64,000 nucleotides of DNA, taken from Erythrobacter sp. (GTDB lineage Bacteria; Pseudomonadota; Alphaproteobacteria; Sphingomonadales; Sphingomonadaceae). This document shows, one piece after another, positions 17,886-26,781 of this stretch (position 1 is the first letter of the stretch; the number at the start of each line of letters is the position of its first letter). A program made the translations under genes and the position numbers. The notes beneath the pieces are model-generated. The model ran no database searches and was not told the origin of the DNA. It was given only the letters and a program-made list of their open reading frames with translations. The DNA is taken from contig NZOF01000106.1 of assembly GCA_002695185.1 (NCBI GenBank), forward strand, positions 7,150 to 71,149. Reading direction: 5' to 3'.

Positions 17886-19462
17886 CAAGCCTGATAGTCC
17901 GGCTGTTTGATTTGCATATCCTGCCGGTGATGCCAGCCACCAGACTGACGAAGGAAATCCTCGTGCGTGGGCAGCCTATCTGCCGTTTCGCTATAGGCCT
18001 GTCTCATCTGTACCATCGCGGAAGCGATCTTTTCGGCATCCAGTGTATCGGCGATTGGGTCGTAAGTGTCCGGCCAAACATTCTGGCCTAGCATTACGGC
18101 GATCCAGCTATCCGCGGCAAACAATTCCGCATTCTCGCGGAAAACCCTCCCGTGAAGCTTCCACAGATCCATTTTCCGGGTAAGGCTTTCGGGTATCGGC
18201 ATATGCCGCACATAGCGCCAGAACTCGGTATCTTCCCTCTGGGTCGCCTTGTAATGAAGAATGATAAAGTCGCGGATGTCTTCGTATAATTCGGCCATCC
18301 CGCGATTGTACTCATCACGTTCTATCGGACTGATAGGATTGTCGGGAAAAAGCGCAAACAGCCGCGCGATGCCGTTCTGGATCAGATGTATGCTCGTTGA
18401 TTCCAGGGGTTCAACGAACCCTGCGGAGAGGCCAAGTGACACGACGTTCCTGTTCCAAGCCTTACGCCGCATTCCGCTTCGAAAGGCTAATTTACGCGGG
18501 TCTTGGAGCGCCTCACCTTCTAAGTTCGCGAGAAGAACGTCGAGAGCGGTCTGTTCTTCTATGTAAGCGCTTGAAAAGACGTGGCCATTCCCAATGCGAT
18601 GCTGAAGCGGAATGCGCCACTGCCAGCCCGCACCGTGCGCTATCGATCGCGTAAATGGTGGAGGGGATCCACCATTACTGGAGGGAAGGGCAAGTGCCCG
18701 ATCCATGGGAAGCCACTTGCTCCAGTCGTCATAGCCTGTCTCCAGCGTTTCTTCGATCAGTAGCCCCCGGAAGCCTGAGCAATCGATAAACAGTTCCCCT
18801 TCGATGCGACGGCCGTTGTCGAGCACTACTGCCGTAACGTTCCCGTCCTCGCTATCCTGTTCGACATGCGCGATCCGGCCTTCGGTGCGCGTCACACCGA
18901 GATCCTCTGCAAACCGTCTCAAGAAGGCAGCATAGAGCCCGGCATCGAAATGGTAAGCAAAGGCAATCTGGTTCACGAGGGATTTTGCAGTAGGGGAGGG
19001 GCGACCGAACCTTTGCCTGAGCGCCGCGACGGTGCTCAGCGAATAGTCGCCGATCTTACCTCCATTACCGCTCCGCGCTTTTTCTCGCAGGAACAATTGA
19101 TGGAATGGAATGCCATGGAACGGCTGGCCGTAGCTGCCAAAGGGATGAATATAGCTGTCGCCGATCTCGCCCCAATTCACGAATTCGATCCCGAGTTTGT
19201 AGGTTCCCCGGGTTTCCCTGAGAAATTCGTCCTCTCGTATACCAAGCATTGCATTGAATTTGGCCAAAGGGGGAATGGTTGCCTCACCCACACCGACCGT
19301 GCCGATGGCATCGGACTCAACCAGTTCGATGCTTCGTTGTCCATCGTCGAAAAAGCGCGACAGGGCAGCTGCTGCCATCCATCCGGCAGTCCCACCGCCC
19401 ACTATGACGACGCGTTTGATGCGTCCTCCACCGCCGGTACCGATACCATTTCGTGACGCCAT
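17885..19462 (-). CDS. Flavin-dependent tryptophan-halogenase family protein D
   Basis: 525 residues from ATG 19462. GGGTAGW is at 22-28, GTYKLGI gives Lys89, GWQWRIPLQHRIGNG carries the W-x-W-x-I-P motif, and VEPLESTSIHL the conserved Glu. The frame is open further upstream to 19723, but that would cross the shared regulatory region and the receptor start, so 19462 is preferred. It is the first gene of the minus-strand D-C-cupin unit and diverges from the 1133-residue TonB receptor; one palindrome lies in the 154-base gap between them. Confidence 0.87.
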   Translation of the reverse strand: MASRNGIGTGGGGRIKRVVIVGGGTAGWMAAAALSRFFDDGQRSIELVESDAIGTVGVGEATIPPLAKFNAMLGIREDEFLRETRGTYKLGIEFVNWGEIGDSYIHPFGSYGQPFHGIPFHQLFLREKARSGNGGKIGDYSLSTVAALRQRFGRPSPTAKSLVNQIAFAYHFDAGLYAAFLRRFAEDLGVTRTEGRIAHVEQDSEDGNVTAVVLDNGRRIEGELFIDCSGFRGLLIEETLETGYDDWSKWLPMDRALALPSSNGGSPPPFTRSIAHGAGWQWRIPLQHRIGNGHVFSSAYIEEQTALDVLLANLEGEALQDPRKLAFRSGMRRKAWNRNVVSLGLSAGFVEPLESTSIHLIQNGIARLFALFPDNPISPIERDEYNRGMAELYEDIRDFIILHYKATQREDTEFWRYVRHMPIPESLTRKMDLWKLHGRVFRENAELFAADSWIAVMLGQNVWPDTYDPIADTLDAEKIASAMVQMRQAYSETADRLPTHEDFLRQSGGWHHRQDMQIKQPDYQA

Positions 19463-19589
19463 CCTGCCCAATCCCCTCCGTCTTTCGGGGAATATGACAA
19501 TTTTCTTTATTACGGCAAGCCCGGTCCCTTGCCATCTTGCCGACGTCGCTTTAGGAATGGTGTGAAGCAAGGGAAAGCTGCCTTTAAAT

Positions 19590-19603
19590 TGGTAGCGGTA
19601 ACA
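19590..19603. promoter_or_regulatory. Regulon palindrome 2 (TGGTAGCGGTAACA)
   Basis: A 14-bp imperfect palindrome lying 13 bases before the TonB receptor start and 127 bases from the divergent halogenase D. It has the TGGTAGCG half-site in common with the site in front of aguA. The receptor's ribosome-binding site (GGGAGGGG, 19605-19612) follows directly, so occupancy could block transcription of the receptor. Confidence 0.7.
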
Positions 19604-19616
19604 TGGGAGGGGCTGA

Positions 19617-22600
19617 ATGGCCGAGGCTACATCTAGCCGGACTGCGTCTGCATTTGGGCAGGACGTTTTTTTCAAATCAGTTTTGCGTGCAAGTGCTTCG
19701 GCGCTTGTGGTGGCTGGCGCCACTGTCGCGCCTGTCGCCTATGCGCAGGACAGTCAGCAAACGACGGAAGTCGAGGGCGCTGGCGAACAGCAGGTTGGCG
19801 CGGACCCCACTCTGGTGTCGGACGACGTCATCGTGGTGACTGGCATTCGCCAGTCGCTCGCGAATTCGCAGGATATCAAGCGTGACGCCGATACTATCGT
19901 CGATGCAATCACGGCAGAAGACATCGGCGCTTTGCCTGATCGATCCGTCACCGAAGCTCTGCAGCGCGTGCCCGGTATCGCGATCAATCGCTTCGCCGGC
20001 TCGAACGATCCGGACCATTTCTCGGTAGAAGGTTCGGGCGTGGTCATTCGTGGCCTGAATTTCGTCCGCTCTGAGTTCAACGGTCGTACGGCATTCGCAG
20101 CCGGCGTCGGCGGGCAGGCCCTCAACTTTGCCGATGTCCCCTCCGAGCTTTTAGGTTCGGTAATTGTGAATAAGAATGCCACCGCAGAGATGATCGAAGG
20201 CGGTCTGGCAGGAACGGTAAATCTCAACACGCGCAAGCCGTTCGATCGTGACGGTTTCCATATCGGATTCAGCGCAGAAGCAAACTACAGCGACTTCGTC
20301 GATAAATGGTCGCCGACGGGCTCTGTTCTGGTAAGTAATACTTGGGATACCGATGCCGGGCGCTTTGGTGTGCTGGTGAGCGGCTCTTTCTCGCAGGTGA
20401 AAAGCAGAGCCGACGGAATCCAGGTTGCCAATTATCAGACGCGTGATGGAATGCTTGTCGGCCTGGCCAATGAGTCGGACCGCTTCATTTGTCGCACTCG
20501 CCTGCCTACGGGGACCGACACCATGACATTGCCGCCTCCTGGGTCAGCCTGTGGCGACCTTGGCGCGGACGGTGCTGACGGGTTTGCCGATTATGCGGAT
20601 TACCGCGTTGCTCCAGTAGGCGCACAGTTCCGGACGCAGGAGTTTGACCGAAAGCGCGATGGCTTTGCTGTCTCTGCGCAGTGGGAGAGTCTGGACGAGC
20701 GTACCCTATTCACGGCCGAATATATTCGTTCGCATACAACCAACGATTGGGGCGAATACACCTACGAGGTTGCCCCCGATCTTTCGGAATATTCAACTTT
20801 CCCCATCGGCTGCCAGCAGAATTCGAATGGTCCGCCGATTGTAGATAGCAATAATGCGGTCAATCCGGATGATGAGGTTCCCCCGCGAGCTCAGTGTCCA
20901 GTCGGTGAATTCACCGACTACGTCTACGATGAGAATGGGCTGTTTCAGTCAGGCTATATCGTTGATGTTAGCGACGGCTGGCGCGGTGACCCCGCTCTTT
21001 CTCCGTTCGTCCCGATTGGCGGATCTCAATATACCTTGGCACGCCGACAGGTTGAGGAAGAAACCCTTAACCAGGATTTCAGCCTTAATCTTCAGCACCA
21101 GCTGACGGAACGCGCCCATCTTTCTCTCGACGCGCAATATGCAAAATCGCACAGGGAAAATCTGGACTTCAGCGTTTTCGGATCGAATTTTGCCGACAAC
21201 GAACTCGATGTGTCGGGCGATTACCCGGTCGGCATCGTGCATAAGCCTCAATTCCTCGGATACACTTGGTCTACGCCCGGAGACGCTCTGGCAAACTCCA
21301 GCGAAGAGGAATATTTTAACGATCCTCGGTTCCAGTTCTGGCGTTCGGCGATGGATCACGCCGAGGACAGCGAGGGCGAGCAATTCGCATTCCAAGCTGA
21401 TCTAGATTACGAAATCGGTGATGACGCCTTCATCCGGCGCGCCAAGTTCGGGGCTCGTTTTCAGGACCGTGATCAGACTGTTCGCTACTCGCAATACAAC
21501 TGGGGTATGCTGAGCGAAGTGTGGTCCGGCGACAGGCCGGTGAATTTCGGCGATACGGCCGAAGATGGCAATCAAGAGCGGTACGAGTTTCCAGACTTCT
21601 TCCGTGGCGAAGTCCCCGGTCCCCCGGGCGCATTTTACTACAGCGGGGATTTGACCGGCGACTATCAGGATACGGTCGATTACCTTTTGACAATACAGGA
21701 CCGCGCCCGCGAACTGGGCGCTTCGCCATCATGGAATCCACTGGCCCAACGGCCCGGGGCAGTTTCTGGATCGCCTTTCCTGCCATCCGAAGTCCAGACG
21801 GTGAGCCAGGCCGATAGCGCTCTTTATGCAATGGTCAGCTTCGGCAGTGACGATCTGTTTGGTGACATTCGCTTTTCGGGTAATGCGGGCGTCCGCTACG
21901 TTCACACATCGGTTCGTTCGGCCAGTTCGCGTGGCCCAGGCTCGGCGGCTTCCCTCAATATCGCCGATCCCTATGATGTTCGCTGTGCACTCAGATCGCG
22001 GCCAGACGCACTCGGGGGCGGAGAAGTTCGCCCGGGCGGGATCTGTAATCTGAGCGAGGGCGAGTACAATGCACTGCAATCTTTTGCTGATGGCAGCTTC
22101 CAGTACACTTCGATCACCAACGAATATGACTATTTCCTGCCGAGTGTGAACCTGAAGTTCGGTCTGACCGATGACATTATTTTCCGGTTAGCTGGATCAA
22201 AAGTCCTTACCCGGCCGGAAAACAGCTATATTCGGAATTACTTTACCTCGAGCATCGACACGTCCGGAAATCTCACCGGTACCGCCGGCGATCCCACATT
22301 GCTTCCGGCTACTGCGTGGCAATTCGACGCCACGCTCGAGTGGTACTTCGCGCGTGTGGGTTCGCTGACCCTCAACGGGTTCTACAAATCGATCGATAAT
22401 TTCTTCTTCCAGTCGGTCAGGCCCGAGACGATCAGCAATGCAAGCGGTGAGACGCGCGACGTGCTTGTCCGTGGACCGGCAAATTTCGATGGCACCGGGA
22501 AGATCAAGGGCTTCGAAGTCGCCTATCAGCAGACATTCGATTTCCTGCCTGAGCCACTCGATGGTTTCGGTGTGCAGGCTAACTACACCTATATCGACAG

Positions 22601-23018
22601 CACCGGCTTGCCGAACACGTTCCTTAACGGTGGGGAGGTGCCTGATCCGTCGACCATTCCACCCGGCAATTTGCCGCTGGAGCAGTTGTCGAAGCATAAT
22701 TATAACGTAGCTGGCTTCTACGAAAAGGGACCGATCTCTCTCAGAGCTGCCTACAATTGGCGATCGCGCTTCTTGTTGACAGCTTCTGACGTGATCTTTC
22801 CCTATTATTCGATCTTTAACGAGCCGACGGGGCAGCTGGACGCTTCCGTATTCTTCAATGTTAGCGACAACATCAAGATCGGCGCGCAGGGCGTGAACCT
22901 GCTGAACGAAGTGACGAAAACGACCCAGGCATACACGGGCAATCCGTCCGACCTGGCGCCGCGCTCCTTCTTCATGAACGACCGAAGGTTCTCCTTCATC
23001 ATTCGCGGCAATTTCTAG
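19617..23018 (+). CDS. Large TonB-dependent receptor, probably for xylan oligosaccharides
   Basis: 1133 residues, the long form typical of carbohydrate receptors in Caulobacter and sphingomonads. A signal peptide ends near residue 43 (AYAQD). The TonB box DVIVVTGIR is at 70-78. The plug has DIGALPDRSVTEALQRVPGI and VVIRGLNF. The barrel has the late GFEVAYQQTFDF and GVNLLNE strands and ends in RFSFIIRGNF with a terminal Phe. A strong site GGGAGGGG lies five bases before ATG 19617. It would bring xylan fragments into the periplasm, where the GH43, GH67 and GH3 enzymes act. The substrate is inferred from neighbours; no ligand motif is readable. A strong terminator follows. Confidence 0.9.
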   Translation: MAEATSSRTASAFGQDVFFKSVLRASASALVVAGATVAPVAYAQDSQQTTEVEGAGEQQVGADPTLVSDDVIVVTGIRQSLANSQDIKRDADTIVDAITAEDIGALPDRSVTEALQRVPGIAINRFAGSNDPDHFSVEGSGVVIRGLNFVRSEFNGRTAFAAGVGGQALNFADVPSELLGSVIVNKNATAEMIEGGLAGTVNLNTRKPFDRDGFHIGFSAEANYSDFVDKWSPTGSVLVSNTWDTDAGRFGVLVSGSFSQVKSRADGIQVANYQTRDGMLVGLANESDRFICRTRLPTGTDTMTLPPPGSACGDLGADGADGFADYADYRVAPVGAQFRTQEFDRKRDGFAVSAQWESLDERTLFTAEYIRSHTTNDWGEYTYEVAPDLSEYSTFPIGCQQNSNGPPIVDSNNAVNPDDEVPPRAQCPVGEFTDYVYDENGLFQSGYIVDVSDGWRGDPALSPFVPIGGSQYTLARRQVEEETLNQDFSLNLQHQLTERAHLSLDAQYAKSHRENLDFSVFGSNFADNELDVSGDYPVGIVHKPQFLGYTWSTPGDALANSSEEEYFNDPRFQFWRSAMDHAEDSEGEQFAFQADLDYEIGDDAFIRRAKFGARFQDRDQTVRYSQYNWGMLSEVWSGDRPVNFGDTAEDGNQERYEFPDFFRGEVPGPPGAFYYSGDLTGDYQDTVDYLLTIQDRARELGASPSWNPLAQRPGAVSGSPFLPSEVQTVSQADSALYAMVSFGSDDLFGDIRFSGNAGVRYVHTSVRSASSRGPGSAASLNIADPYDVRCALRSRPDALGGGEVRPGGICNLSEGEYNALQSFADGSFQYTSITNEYDYFLPSVNLKFGLTDDIIFRLAGSKVLTRPENSYIRNYFTSSIDTSGNLTGTAGDPTLLPATAWQFDATLEWYFARVGSLTLNGFYKSIDNFFFQSVRPETISNASGETRDVLVRGPANFDGTGKIKGFEVAYQQTFDFLPEPLDGFGVQANYTYIDSTGLPNTFLNGGEVPDPSTIPPGNLPLEQLSKHNYNVAGFYEKGPISLRAAYNWRSRFLLTASDVIFPYYSIFNEPTGQLDASVFFNVSDNIKIGAQGVNLLNEVTKTTQAYTGNPSDLAPRSFFMNDRRFSFIIRGNF

Positions 23019-23034
23019 CGGCCACGAAGTGCAG

Positions 23035-23075
23035 AAAAAAAGCCGCGTCACCCTAATGGTGGCGCGGCTTTTTTA
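23035..23075 (+). terminator. Rho-independent terminator after the TonB receptor
   Basis: AGCCGCGTCACC (23041-23052) pairs with GGTGGCGCGGCT (23058-23069) around a five-base loop, with one G-T pair. A run of A precedes it and six T follow, so it may also work on the other strand. Position 23075-23198 holds no gene that I can support. Confidence 0.9.
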
Positions 23076-23198
23076 CGTCACTGTCTTTGAAGCTATAGTC
23101 TACGCAGCGCCTACGACCCTACGTAGAATTAGAATGCGGACGAAGCATATCTGCCCGCCGGTTCCGGCAGGCAGATTTATGTGCGATTTGGGCTCCCG

Positions 23199-24392
23199 TT
23201 AAAAGTCGAGCTGCTCGGCGATTGCTGTTCTGAGCGGCTTGACCTCGTAGTCGGAGCTGTATGGAGTGCCCCGTACCTGAAGACCGTCAGGCCTTTCTGC
23301 TGGCTCGAAATACTGCAACCAGTTGAACATGTCGGTCATGCCCCATGCGAGGATATCGTCGAGGTGATCGCCATATTCGAGCATGACATCGAAATAGCGC
23401 CGGGCGAACTCGGCGACCTTTTGATCGCGCTCCGCAATATTGGCCGGCAGCGCCTTGTCCTTCACGTCGAACTCGGTGATCAGCAGCCTCAGGCCCATCC
23501 CGGTCACTTCGTCGAGGAAACGCCGCCATTCCCGCTCAATGTAAGGACCGACTTCGGTTGCCGGATCGATGGAGAACATCTCGATGTGTGACTGGATACC
23601 CAGAGCATCTACCGGAACGCCGCGCTTCACCATACCTTCGAGCAGCCGTAGGACATCGTCGCAATGCTTGCGATGGTCCGGCTCCCAGCTCATGTAATCG
23701 TTATAGACCAGCTGGGCATCAGGCAGTTCGTCGCGAGCAGTATGGAATGCCAGGTCGATGACCGCTTCGGGGCTACCCATGGCACGGCTGAGGCTTGTTT
23801 CTATCGGTGCATTGCGATCATGATCGATTGCCTCGTTGACGACATCGTAGCTGGTAATCTGCCCACGGTAGCGCCGCGTAACCGTCCTGATATGATCTAC
23901 AAGCAACCTCTCTGCCTCGGCAGAGGGATTGGCGCCAAAATCATAGGTATTGAGCCAGTCGGGAAACCACTGCGGCCGGTGCCAGAGCAGCGTGTGGCCG
24001 CGAAGCTCCATGTCGTTTTGCTTCGCCCAAGCCGCGATGGAGTCCATTCGTGAGAAATCGTAAGTGTCCCGCGTCGGACGGACGGTTTGCCATTTCATCT
24101 CGTTTTCAGGCACCACCAGCCCGCATTCGGCTTTGATGAGTTCCATGTAACGCGGGTTCTGGATCGATCCTTGGTCGGTACGCCCCGGTGTCGAGGCCAC
24201 CGCGCTGCCGAACCTGCGGCCGTTCCTGCGGGCAAGTGCATCTAGACTGGGCTTCGGGTAGGGAGAGCCACCGCCCGTGGCATCAGACGAGAGAACCGAA
24301 CTCCCCCCATAATTTGAAGCGCATCCTACAAGAGGAATGGCAGCAAGGCCGGTCAGTGCTTCGCGGCGGGAAAGGCGTAAATCCCGTGCCAT
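23199..24392 (-). CDS. Endo-1,4-beta-xylanase, glycoside hydrolase family 10
   Basis: Cuts the xylan backbone. 397 residues. The N-terminus carries a twin-arginine-like SRREAL and a lipobox L-V-G-C (Cys24), so it may be a Tat-exported lipoprotein held at a membrane. The GH10 barrel includes VVPENEMKW, LRGHTLLWH, the acid/base Glu187 in YDVVNEAID and the nucleophile Glu307 in LLITEFDV. No carbohydrate-binding module is seen. ATG 24392 lies one base after the stop of the upstream GH3 gene (TGA-C-ATG), so it is the last gene of a GH3-GH3-GH10 operon. Confidence 0.96.
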   Translation of the reverse strand: MARDLRLSRREALTGLAAIPLVGCASNYGGSSVLSSDATGGGSPYPKPSLDALARRNGRRFGSAVASTPGRTDQGSIQNPRYMELIKAECGLVVPENEMKWQTVRPTRDTYDFSRMDSIAAWAKQNDMELRGHTLLWHRPQWFPDWLNTYDFGANPSAEAERLLVDHIRTVTRRYRGQITSYDVVNEAIDHDRNAPIETSLSRAMGSPEAVIDLAFHTARDELPDAQLVYNDYMSWEPDHRKHCDDVLRLLEGMVKRGVPVDALGIQSHIEMFSIDPATEVGPYIEREWRRFLDEVTGMGLRLLITEFDVKDKALPANIAERDQKVAEFARRYFDVMLEYGDHLDDILAWGMTDMFNWLQYFEPAERPDGLQVRGTPYSSDYEVKPLRTAIAEQLDF

Positions 24393-24393
24393 G

Positions 24394-26781
24394 TCAGACG
24401 ATCTCCACAAGGATTGAATCGAGGTTTACGGAGCTATTGCCCACAGAAAGCTTGACCGGGCCTGGTTCGTTCACTTCATTGAAGTCTCTGTTCCAGAAGG
24501 CCAGCTGGCTTGGTGACAGGGTGAACGCGATAGTGCGTTGCTCACCCGGCTTCAGAGTCAGGCGTTCGAACCCTTTCAAGTCCAGGACCGGTCTAGTGAC
24601 GGACACATCGCTCCGCGTGATATACAGTTGAACGACCTCGTCACCGGCGAGGGAGCCGGTATTATGTACATCCACTGCGACTTCTATCGTCTCATCTGCC
24701 CGGTATGTTTTCTTCGAAGTGCGCGGCGCTGAAATAGCGAACTGAGTATAACTCAGGCCGTGACCGAACGCGAACAGAGGTTCCTTATTGTCGAACAGGT
24801 AGCCGCGCCGTGCGCTGGGCTTGTGGTTGTAAAAGAAGGGTATCTGTCCTTCATTGCGCACAACCGTGACCGGCAGCTTGGCGCCTGGATTTACCGTTCC
24901 CAGAAGAGTTTCGGCCACGGCCAGTCCGCCCTCCTGTCCCGGGTACCAGCACTCCAAGACGGCATCGGCCTTCTCGACCACATTGGGCCAGCTCGGCGGT
25001 CTGCCGTTATAGGCGGTAACGATCAAAGGCTTGCCCAGCGCTGCCAACGCATCGACCAGCGCATTCTGTTCGCCGACGATATCGATATCGGTGCGATCAC
25101 CCAGATGATTTTTTGCAAAGCCTTCACGGCTGGTTTGTTCGGTATCGCCGATTGCGAGGATGATCGTATCGGCAGTCCTGGCAAGCTGGACAGCCTCTTC
25201 GATGAGGCTGAGATTCTTCTCGCGATCCGCCAGTTCAATCAGGTCCTGTGAGCGATCTTCGCTCGTGGTTATGAATACCCCTTGTGCGGTTACGAAGTCA
25301 GCTTCGGGCGCAATCTCACGCAGTCCTTCGATAAGACTGATGGTCTGTTTCGGCACGCTGGAATAACCGCCAAGGCGTGCGATCGCATGGTTGGGGCCGA
25401 TCACTGCGACACGGCCCATCGTGTTGCGGTTCAGGGGCAGGGCCTTATTGCGGTTTGTGAGCAAGCACAGCGATTTGCGCGCGGCCTCTAGGGCCAGAGC
25501 CCGTGCCTCCCCATTGCCCGTGATCTGCTCCGACCGCTCCCAATCGCCATAAGGATCTTCGAACAGGCCGGCGCGAAATTTGAGCGTCAACATGCGTGCG
25601 CATGCGATGTCGACCAGCTCCATTGGCACGCGTCCGTCGCGCACCGCTTCCGTGAGGGTAGCATAGGCCATGCCTTCGGGAAGCTCGCTATCGACGCCAG
25701 CTTCCAGCGACTGACGGGCGGCATCCTCCAGACTATCGGCTACCTTGTGCAGGGTTTGGAGCTCATGGACGCCGCCGTAATCGCTTACGATCACGCCATC
25801 GAAACCCCATTCGCCGCGAAGAACGTCGCCAAGCAGCCAGATATTCGCGTGGCTGGGAACGCCGTCGATCTCGTTATAGCTCGGCATAACGGCGCCGACC
25901 GAAGTGCGGCGGACTATTTCGCGGAAGGGCGGGAAGAAATATTCGCGGAGCTCGCGCTCGGCCACTTGAGCGGGCGACACGTTGTTCCCGGCCTCGGGCT
26001 GGCCGTGACCCGTCATGTGCTTGAGCGTAGCGAACACCTTGCCGTCGCGAAGCTTTTCGAACTTACCGGGCCCCTGCAGGCCCTCTACCGCGGCAACCCC
26101 CATTTCTCCGACGAGATAGGGGTCTTCGCCCCATGTCTCCTCAATCCTGCCCCATTTCGGATCACGGACGATATCGACGACCGGAGAAAGGACCAGTGGT
26201 ACACCGCGAGACCGGACTTCGCGCGCAATGACCGACTGTACCCGGCGCATCAGATCAAGGTCGAACGATCCGGCAAGACCAATTGCCTGGGGAAACATAG
26301 TGGCTTCTGTGGCCATGTATCCGTGCAGCGATTCCTCATGCAGAAGTACTGGAATGCCGAGCCGGGTTTTCTCCACGGCCCACCGCTGGAGCGCGTTGAT
26401 GAACTCGACCGTCTGACGGGGTGTCCGCCACCGGGCCGCCGTCCCGCCTGCCGCTCCGGAAATGCCGGGTACGCCGCGCTTGTCGCTTGGGCGTGTTACA
26501 TGCCCGATGCCATCGGGAAAGGCCGCGCTGGCCTTTGCAGGGTTGAACGCCAGATCATCGATCATGTCCCCCTTGGCAGCCCAAGCCGTGCGGATCTGAG
26601 CGATCTTCTCTTCCAAAGTCATGCGCGCCATGAGGTCGGCGACGCGGACGGAGATCGGTGCGGACGGGTCTTTGTAGTGCGCTGCGCCCTGGGCGAAAGC
26701 CGCAGGCGCCTGCATGAAGGCGAGAGCCGAAAGGCTCCCGCCAGCAAGCAGTTTCAAGGCACCTCTGCGGTGCATGCTCAT
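24394..26781 (-). CDS. Glycoside hydrolase family 3 enzyme, probable beta-xylosidase/beta-glucosidase (first paralogue)
   Basis: 795 residues. The N-terminus has a twin-arginine-like HRRGALKLLAGG signal ending in A-F-A. The (beta/alpha)8 domain starts with LMARMTLEEKIAQ, contains LKHMTGHGQPE, and has its nucleophile in VIVSDYGG (Asp334). The second domain and the C-terminal fibronectin-III-like domain (ETIEVAVDVHNTGSLAGDEV) are complete. It resembles the next gene along its whole length, which points to a local duplication. Trimming of xylo-oligosaccharides is inferred from the neighbours. The start overlaps the upstream gene as ATGA. Confidence 0.9.
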   Translation of the reverse strand: MSMHRRGALKLLAGGSLSALAFMQAPAAFAQGAAHYKDPSAPISVRVADLMARMTLEEKIAQIRTAWAAKGDMIDDLAFNPAKASAAFPDGIGHVTRPSDKRGVPGISGAAGGTAARWRTPRQTVEFINALQRWAVEKTRLGIPVLLHEESLHGYMATEATMFPQAIGLAGSFDLDLMRRVQSVIAREVRSRGVPLVLSPVVDIVRDPKWGRIEETWGEDPYLVGEMGVAAVEGLQGPGKFEKLRDGKVFATLKHMTGHGQPEAGNNVSPAQVAERELREYFFPPFREIVRRTSVGAVMPSYNEIDGVPSHANIWLLGDVLRGEWGFDGVIVSDYGGVHELQTLHKVADSLEDAARQSLEAGVDSELPEGMAYATLTEAVRDGRVPMELVDIACARMLTLKFRAGLFEDPYGDWERSEQITGNGEARALALEAARKSLCLLTNRNKALPLNRNTMGRVAVIGPNHAIARLGGYSSVPKQTISLIEGLREIAPEADFVTAQGVFITTSEDRSQDLIELADREKNLSLIEEAVQLARTADTIILAIGDTEQTSREGFAKNHLGDRTDIDIVGEQNALVDALAALGKPLIVTAYNGRPPSWPNVVEKADAVLECWYPGQEGGLAVAETLLGTVNPGAKLPVTVVRNEGQIPFFYNHKPSARRGYLFDNKEPLFAFGHGLSYTQFAISAPRTSKKTYRADETIEVAVDVHNTGSLAGDEVVQLYITRSDVSVTRPVLDLKGFERLTLKPGEQRTIAFTLSPSQLAFWNRDFNEVNEPGPVKLSVGNSSVNLDSILVEIV

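Noticed and set aside
19463..19723. In-frame upstream extension of halogenase D by 87 codons
   Set aside because: It would cross the divergent promoter region, a regulon palindrome and the TonB receptor start; the family N-terminus begins at 19462.
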